Assembly: GCF_040183065.1 (NCBI RefSeq)
Contig: NC_091117.1
Coordinates: 100,877,001 to 100,941,000 of the forward strand
DNA: 64,000 bases
Source of the DNA: Periplaneta americana
Lineage: Eukaryota > Arthropoda > Insecta > Blattodea > Blattidae
Direction: 5' to 3'
Part shown: piece after piece, positions 32,534 to 42,650 of the stretch
Layout of the letters: each line of letters begins with the position of its first letter
Position numbering within the stretch: position 1 is the stretch's first letter
Notes under the pieces: model-generated
The model's database searches: none
The model's input: only the letters and a program-made list of their open reading frames with translations
What the model was told of the DNA's origin: nothing
Made by a program: the position numbers and the translations under genes

Positions 32534-33605
32534 CTTTTTGACTTCATGCAGCAGTTCAACCTATAGATTGAGTTTAAAAGTTGACATTAATTCTTTTATT
32601 AACCGTGGTTATGAATATTCACATTCAGAGTTTCTACGAAAATGATACAAGTCTGACAACCAGGCTTTCCGGGTATCCCAATTCTCCCAATTTCCTGGTT
32701 GAGTCCCGATTAAAGCGAGTCGGAATTGACAAAAAAAAAACCGATTTTACAGATTATTATTTAAACAAATTATGTCGGTATTTCCTATTATCCGATATTT
32801 TTATTTAGGCCTATATATTGATTCAAATGGTAACATTGTAAACATAGAAGTTACCACGGATATTTAGTAATTCTGTGAGGTAGCCCAGCTGATTGCCGTA
32901 AGGCAACTAAACTCGTATAATAATACCTACTAGTTCTACCGCATTGTTGATTAATCCGTTTCGGTCCCTGGTCGCTGCTCTCACAATTATTAAATATTGT
33001 GTACTTTGAGTGTGTTGAGTGTCAAAAAAGATAGCGTTTTGATATCGTGTAAACAATTGCTGTGTTTTAAAATTTAGTAAACTATGTTTAAACATGGATT
33101 CATCGTCAGATACTGAAACTGTTGCAGTAACGGTTACAAAGTTAATTTAGTAGCAAATGGTTAAAACATATTCGTGGTTAATAAAAGAAAAAATTATAAT
33201 GTTCATTGTACTGTGTGTCCTTTGTACTTTAGTGTTTATCACGGAGGCGAATAGGCCTATTACATTAAAAAGCACGCAAACACTACTTTGCAGAAAAGTG
33301 CTATAAATTTTATGGTAAAATGTTGATAAGACTAATGTCTTAAGTTAGCTTCTGATATTCCGATTTCCCTCGCAGAAAACCTAGCAACTCTGCTGACAGC
33401 AGAAACACGGTATTAAAGGTATCTCGCAAAGTATTGTTCCTTTACACAAAATCATTTAGCTTTAGGATACGCAATACACATATTTAAATAGCGGTTTCGA
33501 AATCTCGTGCGTTTCCTACCAAACAAATGGCGGATTTCTACTACTTCAATTTGGGAACATATTTCTCACTTCTCCGCTACGGCGTGGTAGGGGCTCGATT
33601 TCGAG

Positions 33606-33758
33606 GGTAGCTTCCTTGCTATTTTTCCTGCGTGCTTCTGTGCTGGTTCAGTGTTACCAAAATAATTGTTGTCCAACTAAATCTTTTTTTTTTTCTTGGG
33701 AGCGAGAAAACAACAGTGTGGATCAACCTCGGGAAGGTTGCAGAAGCTACTATTTTAT
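33606..33758 (+). repeat. flank of copy B, possibly continuing the dispersed repeat
   Basis: Contains CGTGCTTCTGTGCTGG, which resembles the dispersed repeat at 31532; otherwise unassigned. Confidence 0.35.
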
Positions 33759-34599
33759 GGGGAGAGGATGGTATTTTTGATGAAAAATTACTAAATTTTC
33801 AAAAAAAAATATGTATTTTTAAAATACTCTGTGATATGTGTGGATCGCCATTTTTAAACGTCCTGCATTATGGATTTTTAAATCACTCGCCCACTTTTAT
33901 TGTTGTTTCCGGTAAATTAAATTTTCAAAAAATTGTTTTATTTTCTTTAAAATGCCCTCTGATATGAGTGGAATACATTGCATAACATATTGTGGGTATT
34001 TGTGCTCTTATGGGATGTTGAGACGTCATTTTTAAACTTTCTACGCTATGGATTTTTAAATCACACGCCCGCTTTTTTTGGTTTCCAGTAACTTCATTTT
34101 TTTGCTACATTGCCAAACAAAATTAATATAATTTCTGAACAATTAAAGATACATGCATGATATTTAGAACACATATTCTTTAGACTATTAGGAAACTTTT
34201 CTCTGCAACAGAATTTTGTTAATTGATTTCATTTTAAAAATACGTGCGTTTGTTTGCAAGAAAGGAAATCAGAAAATTGTTATTAAATTTTAATTGTTTA
34301 TTTTACCAACGTAGGGACTAATATCAAAATTCTGTTACAGACAATTTGTAGAACATACTTTTGCAAATACATTGCAAAAACTGTTTGAATCTATCTTTAA
34401 AAACGGTTTAGATATATCGGTTTTAGTACAATCCTGCATTGGGTATATATATTTTTTTTTCAAATTTGGGCCCCCAAATAATTTTTTTCAAAATATTTTT
34501 ATTTGGTTGAGTTGCCACAGCTATGAGCTCTCTACATACAAAAAATTAATAATTTACACCAAATAGGAAAAAAGTTTTGAAAAATGCCATCCTCTCCCC
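33759..34599. mobile_element. non-autonomous TIR element, 841 bp
   Basis: GGGGAGAGGATGGTATTTTT at 33759 is inverted at the right end (AAAAATGCCATCCTCTCCCC). Flanks are TTAT and TTAA. Inside, a block of about 170 bp with GGATTTTTAAATCACWCGCC occurs twice (about 33840 and 34030). No coding. A TTAA-targeting superfamily is possible but the left flank does not match exactly. Confidence 0.65.
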
Positions 34600-34950
34600 T
34601 TAAGAGAGCAAGTGGAAAATTTTGATTATGAATTCCTACATTTGGACCAAAGATCAAGTCAGAACTTTAATTGAGACGTACAGAGAAGAAACATGTTTAT
34701 ATGCTATACAAACAGCATTGTTAAGACATCTTGGCCCGTATTTCTACGCAGTAACCATTTTCTGCTCCACATTCTATTCTTTTTAATTTGATCCGTCTCC
34801 TCAGCGTTCAAAGCTAGCGAAACAGCAAAGGCTGCTAAACGTCTTCTTCGTACAGCTTCACATACAGCTTCCATATTTGATGTTTACAAATCGTATCGCG
34901 CCAGCATCTCCAACTTCCAAACTGGGATCCAGCCAAAGAGTTTGTAATAC
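34600..34950. other. no gene recognised
   Basis: Includes TACAGAGAAGAAACATGTTT and a G+C-richer stretch with ACAGCAAAGGCTGC; no motif recognised. Confidence 0.5.
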
Positions 34951-35919
34951 CCCAGTCTACTATATACAGTCGTGAAGCTCAATATGTAGTAAAAATGCAA
35001 ACATGGGTAGTTGCCCACCACTAGGATCGCTATTATCGCCTCATCATCGCAGATCTCTCTCCTAGTAGACGACAAAATTTGTTACACTTTCGTTGTGTTC
35101 TTTTGGAAAAATTAACACCTTCCTTCCATTATTGAAATATTAAATGCATAAAGTTAATTTATTATTTTAATGAAGTATATTAAATTCCACCATAAACTCG
35201 AAGATACCTGCAAGAAATAGGTTAATATTAGTTTTGTTTGTGCAAAACGAACTGAAATTTACTATAATCGCTTCACTCAGTCAAGATTATAGCGATAATT
35301 AACTATGAAACCAATAAATATTAATTTGCATTTCCCTTTACAACAATAATAATGGAAATATGAATTAATGGAGCAACTTACGTGTACCGGTACTTGTAGT
35401 GTAGGCTTACGTAGTTAACAAAGTGGGATGAGGTTAAGCAATAATAATCACACCAGAATTGGAAATGAAACGTGATCAATAAATTTTATTGTAACAGACT
35501 TTTTCTACGTCTCTAGTAAAGTAACAAATAAAAATAACAACAAAATTAACAGCTATAATTAAAAACATATCTTTTGAAAAAAAAGTAGGCCTAAGCAATA
35601 ATAATCCCACCAGAATTGAAAAGAAAACGTGATCAATAAATTTCATTAAAACAAACTTAATTTTTCTACGTCTCTAGTAAAATATTATTATTCCAATTAT
35701 TGTATTTTAGCCATTGACATTTTCATTACAACCAATAACGAACATTTCACAAGCATCAATGTGAAATACGCAACGAGGTAGCACTCGATGGAAATACGAC
35801 ACAGGCCAAGGTCGACCGTGGACAGTCTATTGTTTCTAGTTGCTAATCGTTTGGAGCGCTTTATCACGAGATTTGCAAAAAATCACCTCAAGCTTCGCGA
35901 CTGTATATAGTAGACTGTG
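34951..35919. mobile_element. TIR element of the 1552-3460 family, about 970 bp
   Basis: CAGTCTACTATATACAGTCG at 34953 is inverted at 35899-35917. The termini are those of the 1552-3460 element. GTAATAC is adjacent to both ends, a 7-bp match to the expected 8-bp duplication. No THAP or transposase coding: an internally deleted derivative. Confidence 0.75.
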
Positions 35920-36145
35920 GTAATACTTCAAACTCTTTGGATCCAGCATGCAAGGCAGCTCGCTCCCTGTGAACGAAAACCATCACCGCAGCCACCACGG
36001 AACCCAGCACCGTAGCCACCACGGCACCCAGCCTGCTAGCCCATAGACTTACTAAATAACCGCTAGACCGCTCACTGGCGCTAGTGTTATGTTCCCAAAT
36101 TGAACAGTCTACGAGCGGCCATTTTCTTGGTAAGGCTGAATAAGT

Positions 36146-36430
36146 ATGGTTCTTTCGTGTGCTGCTTTTTATTGCAGCAATGCACACAGATGTAACGGTA
36201 AAGAAGGAAGGAATGTTACATTTCACTAGTTAGTTAATCCTTAATTTCTACGACGATTTTTTCTCCATATTATGTTACAGAAGACAAACTATTGTACTTG
36301 CCATGTGACTCTTTATGCTTCAAGTTTCCTCTGAGTAAAGATTTCCTTAACCGAAAGTGGATAGGTGCAATCCGCAGAGAGAATTTCTACCCTACATTGA
36401 ATCATTCAGTGTGTTCAACTCATTTCTAAG
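36146..36430 (+). pseudogene. THAP domain exons of copy C
   Basis: Exon 1 from ATG 36146 reads MVLSCAAFYCSNAHRCNGK then EGRNVTFH, and ends at a weak donor (TTTCACTAGTTAGT; copy A has CTGGTTAGT). Exon 2 from about 36327 reads FPLSKDFLNRKWIGAIRREN then FYPTLNHSVCSTHF and stops. All four zinc ligands of the THAP domain (C5, C10, C, H) are present. The best-preserved THAP exon 1 of the A/B/C family; no transposase core follows. Confidence 0.75.
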
Positions 36431-36590
36431 ATAGTAATTACCTTTCAATCTACGTTATTATACACTGTTATTGTCCTTACTCTATATCATTCATTTTCTT
36501 CAAACAGCTGTTGTTTCAGTGCATACATAAATAATAAAATTATTTACCGAACTTAAACATACAGAAACTGCATAAATTATAAATAAATAA

Positions 36591-36593
<3 letters not shown>

Positions 36594-36632
<39 letters not shown>
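36594..36632. repeat. (TA)n microsatellite in copy C
   Basis: About 19 units, absent from copies A and B at this site. Confidence 0.95.
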
Positions 36633-36638
<6 letters not shown>

Positions 36639-37897
36639 ACTGATTGAAAGTAATTCCTGTCTTAGTTACGGATTAATGAAACATTTTCTTATGCTATTTT
36701 CTGCTGCTACTGCTATTAAGTTATTACTACTACTATTCCTGCTACTGCTGCTACTACGTTTTTGACTTCATACATCAGTTTAACCTACAGATTGAATTAA
36801 AAAGTTGACATATTAATTTTTTTATTAACCTTGATTATGAATGTTCACATTCAGAGTCCCCATGAAAATGATGCAAGTCTGAACACAGTACCTATGTCTG
36901 ACAGCCAGGGTTGTCGGGTATCCCAATTTTGGCTGGATTCTCCCAATTTCCTGGTTGAGTCCCGATTAAAGGGAGTCGGGATTGACAAAAATCCCGATTT
37001 TACAGATATTAGCCTTGAACACACTTAAACAAATTAGTCTGTATTTCCTATTATCCGATATTTTTATTTATATATTGACTCAAATGGTAACATTGTAAAC
37101 ACAGAGATAACCTGCGGATATTTAGTAAGTCTATGAGGTAGCCCAGCTGATTGCCGTAAGGCAACTAAATTCGCAAAATAATACTTCTTCTAGTTCTACC
37201 GCATTGTTGATTATTCCGTTCCGGTCCCTAGTCGCTGTTCTCGCAATTTGTAAACATTGTGTATCTCAAGTGCGTTGACTGGCAAGAAAGATAGGATTTT
37301 GATATCATACTTTACACTAATAACAGAAACATACAATTTCTGCGTTTTATAGTTTAGTGAACTATGTTTAAACATGGATTCATCGTCAGATTGTGAAACT
37401 GTTGCAGTACTGGTTCCAAAATTAATTTATTAGCAAATTGTTAAAACGTAGGCTATTCGCGGTTAGTAAAAGAAAAAAATTATTGTAGTGTTCACTGTAC
37501 TGTATGTCCTTCGTATTTTAGTGTTTCTCACGGAGGCAAATAGGCCTATTACATTAAAAAGCACGCGAACACTGCAGAAAACTGCTATAAATCTTACGAT
37601 AGGCTAAACTGTTGACAAGTCTAATGTCTTAGGTTAGCTTCTGATATCCCGACTTCCCTCGCAGAAAACCTAGCAACTCTGCTGACAGTAGAGACACGGT
37701 ATTAAAGGTATCGCAGAAAAAGTATTGTTCCTTTAAACAAAACCATTTAGCTTTCGGATACGCAATACGACACGTATTCAAATAGCGGTTTCGAAATCCC
37801 GCGCGTTTTCTACCTACAATTGCGGCTTTCTGCTGCTTCAATTTGGGAACATATTTCTCAGTTCTCCGCTACGGCGTGGTAGGGGCTCGTGCTAGCC

Positions 37898-37948
37898 ACC
37901 TTGGAATCCATCACAGAAACACGCACCGTCTGAACCAGGCTTAAGCCT
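37898..37948 (-). repeat. dispersed repeat, copy 3 (inverted)
   Basis: Complement of GGTTCAGACGGTGCGTG and CTGTGATGGATTCCAAGGTG, as at 1411 and 31532. Copy C of the THAP element is inserted in it. Confidence 0.8.
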
Positions 37949-38362
37949 ACATTAAAAAGCACGCAAACACTACTTTACAGAAAACTGCTATAAATCTTAT
38001 GATAAAGTGATAGGTCTAATGTCTTAAGTGAACTTCTGATATCCCGATTTCTCTCGTAGAAAACCTAGCAACTCTGCTGACAGCAAAACACGGTATTAAA
38101 GGTATTTTGCAAAGAAAGTATTGTACATGTAAATAAACACATTTAGTTTTAGGAGACGCAATACAACACGTATTCAAATAGCGATTTCGAAATCCCGCGC
38201 GTTTTCTTCCAAACAAAAGGCGGCTTTCCGCTGCTTCAATTTGGAAGCATCTCCATGCCCTCCAAGTGCCTTCATGGCATGTTACGGGGATACCTTTTAT
38301 CTCTCGCTTCTCCGCTACGGCGTTGTATTTAGTAAGTCTATGGTTGTAGGGGCTCGGCTGGG
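37949..38362 (+). mobile_element. 3'-end fragment (copy D) of the THAP element family
   Basis: Repeats the last 350 bp of copies B and C (CACGCAAACACTACTTT, CTAGCAACTCTGCTGACAG, GCGCGTTTTCTTCCAAACAA, CTCCGCTACGGCGT). At its end it has an extra TATTTAGTAAGTCTATG before GTAGGGGCTCG, and a 52-bp short repeat is inserted at 38247-38298. Confidence 0.75.
38247..38298 (-). repeat. short repeat (GCCATGAAGGCACTTGG family), copy 1
   Basis: Complement of GGTATCYCCGTAACATGCC, GAAGGCACTTGGRGGGCATG; the same block lies on the plus strand at 48746-48797. Confidence 0.8.
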
Positions 38363-40638
38363 ACCAAGTTTAGTTATTTTGTGCAAAGAGTAGAAAATAT
38401 CCTGTACTCTTTGATGTGATGTTCTGCTATCTTGCGGCAGGCAACACGAGTTGTATATACTCTTTGAAATATGCGAAACAAGTTTGTAATTGTGAATCAG
38501 CGATGATATAAGCGGAGTCACACTTCAGTGAATGTAGTTTACATAAACGTAGGAGACTGAGTTGTCTGCTTTATGGTTTTTTTTTCCCGCCTGTTGTATT
38601 GGTTGGACTATGAAATGGAGAAATGAAATAGATTTGAAATCAGTAATAATTTTACGAAAGTAGTGAAATGCTCTGGAAGCCGAGTCGGAGTGAATCATGT
38701 TCCTTCTTGTGGAGGCAATGTCACTGATAATCACGGAGACAAACTGTTTTAGTGGAGTGTGACGCTTTGTAGTTTATGTTTTGAGGTAGAGTAATTCTCT
38801 TGAATATGTTGTGTCCGAAACTTCTTTATTGTAATAACCAAAAGGTAATATGTGAAATAATAAGTTCGTAATAATGATTGGTATACGAGAATATTAATAA
38901 TGCAAATACCTAACCTTACATGAAGTGACAAATAACTGCAATTTTACATAACGTAGCCACCATTTGAAGCTGTTTTCTGAAAAGTTGAATTGCATTGAGT
39001 GTGTTAGTAAGCGTCATGAATGTTTGCTTGGCGTTTGGAATGGAAAATATTAATCGGTACTTCAATCGATTTGTAATGGGGCTCTCATGTTTTGATACGC
39101 AGTAAAAGTCAAACAATTTGCGACGAAGTGGCCAGGTAGGCTATATATTAGACAGCTTAGAAGTATTAATGTGTTATGAATTAAATAAATAACAGATAGA
39201 TGCTGAGGTAACCTGACTTTGTGAGAATTTACGTTGGATGAATGTAATGGAACGCAACTAATACGTTCAACACCCACGTAAAGCGATTTGAGCCATAGAC
39301 CTGTTTCAACGTGAAGTTTATTTCTTATATAAATAATTTCTAAATTGTTATTTTGTTATAACTTCATCGTCAAATCATGTCTGTGATCCCTGATTGGACC
39401 ACAGCTTATAACTTTTACACCATGGCGTCATAATATATGAACATAGTGTAATAAGTCTTCAAACTTAAACTGAAAACATCCTAGTGACTGTATTTTTGAA
39501 AGAATAAGTTAAATATGTTTTTTTATGTGCACATTCTTTTCGGTACATTCGTAGCATTTATAATAATGATTGCGAGGTTGCCACTATGTTGACATTACAA
39601 TGGATGGATAGGCCTACTGATACTTCCAGCTACCTACTAAGTGATTCTATCTCAAGATGTTAATTGTGAGCAGTATTATATTCTGGAGAATCTTAGATTG
39701 CTGCTGGAAAATATAAAAATGGAAGGTAGCATTGATGTGTTGAGAGAAACGTAATAATATTGAATGTAACTGCTTTTATATGTAAATATCCATCATTGTC
39801 AACCAGCATCTCTTTTAATTACGTAGTCTGTAGGCCTATAGGTCTAACCAATCTGTAATGTAAAGACTGAAACATATATAGCCTAGCTCATAAGTAAAGC
39901 ATTGCGTTGGTAATTCTCCAGAAAATCGACACCAAAGAAGGCACAATTTTCTTTGGCCAAATCTGAAAGAACAGAACAGTGGTAGGGGAATTTATCCCCA
40001 CTCTCACTGCTCCTCACACAGCAGCTGCTCTCTCTGTCCATGTGCTGTCTCTACACCCCGCCCCGGTGGCTCACTCCCTAGCCTTTCTATAACAAACTTA
40101 TGCCCGACAAAATTCGATGTGCATTCGAAACTCACGTGATAAAAATTACTCCTATCTCAATTCCGCTTAAAATTAAATATGCAATCTACACTCAAGTGGG
40201 TAAAAATGACACATATTAACTAACTCACTCCCGCAAAAATTAGGTATGCAATCAACAGCCCTCACGTGGTAAGAACTACACCAATAACAAATTTAAAATG
40301 ACCGTACTTAGCATAACACAACACTTACATGTGTAAATAACACTGTTGGAGACCGAAACTCCACTCCCTCACTCACAGACGTTATCTCGCCATTGAACGT
40401 AAGTAGATTTATTTTCTCTCTTTTCAGCATGTGCCATTGTAGCCACGTGGTCTGAAACATTACTCGTTACATGTACACAGCATGTCTTCAGTAGGCAACT
40501 TCGTTGGATCATATTCTATCATAAGCGAAGAAATAAGAGGAAAAAAAGAACGAGATGGAGTGAGGAAAAGAGAGAGGAGAGAAGGAGAGAGAGATAGAAC
40601 GGACTTCTATATTTGCTTGCTAGATGACATTTTCAGTT
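38363..40638. other. 2.3 kb without recognised genes or elements
   Basis: Several open frames of 60-70 codons occur on the minus strand (38525-39277) but none has a motif or codon bias that I can support. A pyrimidine-rich stretch near 40010-40110 is the only compositional feature. Confidence 0.5.
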
Positions 40639-41216
40639 CCACTTTTCTCCATTAGGTGTCAACCCACCCTAAACCTCTATTTTCTAGTGGGCAGTGCTTC
40701 TCTATTCTCTTCTTCCAGATTTTCCCTTCCTTTTGTTTTACTAGCTTCAATGGGATGTATATAGTGATAAACATGTGGTACTTTACAGCCACAAATACTT
40801 TCAAAATAGGCCTAAGTATCGTTTTAAAAATAAAAATCGTTCACTTTTCTACTCCAATGCATGTTGTACCCTCCTTCTCTCACTTGTTACAACTATAACA
40901 CTCGAGAGCTGCAGGACGCAATACTAGGCCAACTGATCATTTCCCTAGTAATTCGTCCTGGACCTCTTGCATTGTAATGTTGGTATTTATTAACAAGTTG
41001 GGAGGAAGAGCTACAACAAGGCATTAGAATGTAAAGATAAGTATCAAACGATTTTTATGTTGAAAGTATTTGTGGCTGCAAATTAAAACCATGTGTTAAT
41101 CACTATATACATGTCACAGAAACTATTGAAGCAAAAGAAAATTGTGTCTTCTTTGGTGTAGTTTTTCTGGAAAAATGCTACATTCTAGACACCTGATGGA
41201 AAATTTGAAAATTACC
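40639..41216. repeat. foldback element, about 580 bp
   Basis: CCATTAGGTGTC at the left pairs with GACACCTGATGG at the right, and GCCACAAATACTTTCAA (40788) is inverted at 41064-41080; ATGTATATAGTGAT / ATCACTATATACAT also pair. Arms are about 190 bp and diverged. Confidence 0.7.
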
Positions 41217-41582
41217 ATTTTGTTAACAAATGTATACTGACTGCTATATGTCTGGGAAATGGGTTTTGTCACAGTATTTAGAATAGGATGGTATGGCTAA
41301 CATGCAGGCCTTCCCACTTCTTTCATCGTGATGTTACTGAAAGTCCAGAGCTAACCGCTATATGACATACCTGACCTAGTACATGCACATATGTTACTTT
41401 TTTGCGTACATTCATTCATTCATTTATTTTATTCCATAGATCTTACATGAGCAATGAAGCTTTAAGATGTGGAACATGCCAACATTTTACAATATTACAA
41501 TTACAATTTTTACAAATTTTTATAGTTTTACAATTTAGTAATTTTCTACAATTTTTACAATTTTGTACAATTTTTTTACATT

Positions 41583-41880
41583 TTGGCGAGATGTAGTGAG
41601 ATGAGATGAGGTCCGAGGATTCGCCAAAATATTACCCGGCATTTGCCTTTTCGGTGGGGGAAACCTCGGAAAAACCCAACCAGATAATCAAATCAAAGGG
41701 GGTAATCAAATCAAAGGGGTTGATGCCAAGGACTCGCCATAGACCATCCGGCTTCAGTCCCACGGCTGGGGAAAACCTCCGAAGAAACCAAAGTCCAAAG
41801 GGGGATCCAACCCAAGCCCGAATGCAGCTCCCGATCAGCAGCCCAGCGAGTCTGCCGACTGAGCTACATCGATGGCTCTA
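41583..41880 (-). mobile_element. tRNA-derived SINE, about 300 bp, near full length
   Basis: On the minus strand it begins with a tRNA-like head, ATGTAGCTCAGTCGGCAGAC (A box) and GGGTTGGATCCC (B box), then a body with TATCTGGTTGGGTTTTTCCG and GGCGAATCCTCGG shared with 8570-8751. An inner piece AATCAAATCAAAGGGG is doubled. Inserted in a LINE 3' UTR. Confidence 0.85.
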
Positions 41881-41899
41881 CTAAAAGTATACAATACAT

Positions 41900-42650
41900 A
41901 GCCAATCAGATTATTAAATTTACAAACGCAAACGATCATTCATAAGTTGAGCTATATTATAATACAAAACAATTTAATTAAATTTAAGGCATAAACAATT
42001 CAACCAGTTGTGATATACAGAAATTGATAATACATATCATGCAAACTACTTCAAATTACAAACACAAACAATTTATCAGTAGAGCTATATAGATTACTAT
42101 TCAATTTAAAGCATATACAATTCATCGGCCAAAACTATACAAATATATACAATACAAAGTAGCATACTTTCATTAAGCTATACAAATTTGTGCAATTAAT
42201 ATCAAGTAGATTAATTCAATTTATAATCATAAACAATTCATCAGTTGAGCTATACATATTACCATTCAATTTACAGTAGGTCTATATACAATTCATCAGT
42301 AGAGCTACACAGACTAGTAATCATTTTAAGAACATATACAATTCATCAGCCAAACTATACAAACATATACAATCAAATTAGTTCAATTTACAAACTTATT
42401 TTCGTTAAGCTATACAATTCATATGAAGTAGATTAATTCAATTTATAAGCTTAAACAATTCATCAGTTGACCTATACAGTATACTATTCAATTTACAGTA
42501 CATACAATTCATCAGTTATGCTAAACAAAAAATACAATACATAGTAAACAGATTAAGTCAATATAAAAACATATTTTAGTTGAGCTATATAAAATTGTAC
42601 ATGTCATTTAAGTAGAATAATTCAATTCACAAGCATAAACAATTCATCAA
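41900..42650. repeat. degenerate tandem array in the LINE 3' UTR
   Basis: ACAATTCATCAGTTGAGCTA-like phrases recur about eight times (for example near 42070, 42119, 42234, 42289, 42341, 42457, 42506) separated by TTCAATTTAYA phrases. The same phrase is the complement of the last ORF2 codons and stop (42622-42650). Confidence 0.8.

Larger units (their letters stand above)
31697..33597 (+). mobile_element. THAP element copy B, 1.9 kb, perfect 8-bp TSD
   Basis: The element starts CATAGACTTCCTAAATAACC and ends GGTAGGGGCTCG. ATTTCGAG lies directly on both sides (31689-31696, 33598-33605). The same ends and a different perfect duplication flank copy C, which confirms the limits. The ends are not exact inverted repeats, but CCCAAATTGAAC plus CGGCCATTTGTTTG near the left is inverted near the right (CAAACAAATGGCGG, CAATTTGGG). 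P-element superfamily is inferred from the THAP exons and TSD length. Confidence 0.85.
36042..37889 (+). mobile_element. THAP element copy C, 1.85 kb, perfect 8-bp TSD
   Basis: Starts CATAGACTTACTAAATAACC and ends GGTAGGGGCTCG like copy B. TGCTAGCC flanks both ends (36034-36041, 37890-37897). The copies differ by the microsatellite and scattered substitutions, so they are independent insertions. An inverted copy of the left end, TATTTAGTAAGTCTATG, lies internally at 37119-37135. Confidence 0.88.

Noticed and set aside
32311..32559. Open frames of poly-Leu, poly-Thr, poly-Asn, poly-Ile/Ser
   Set aside because: They are translations of the CTA/AAT microsatellite.
38315..39277. Run of five minus-strand frames of 60-71 codons
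   Set aside because: No shared motif, splice signals or composition change; expected by chance in this length.
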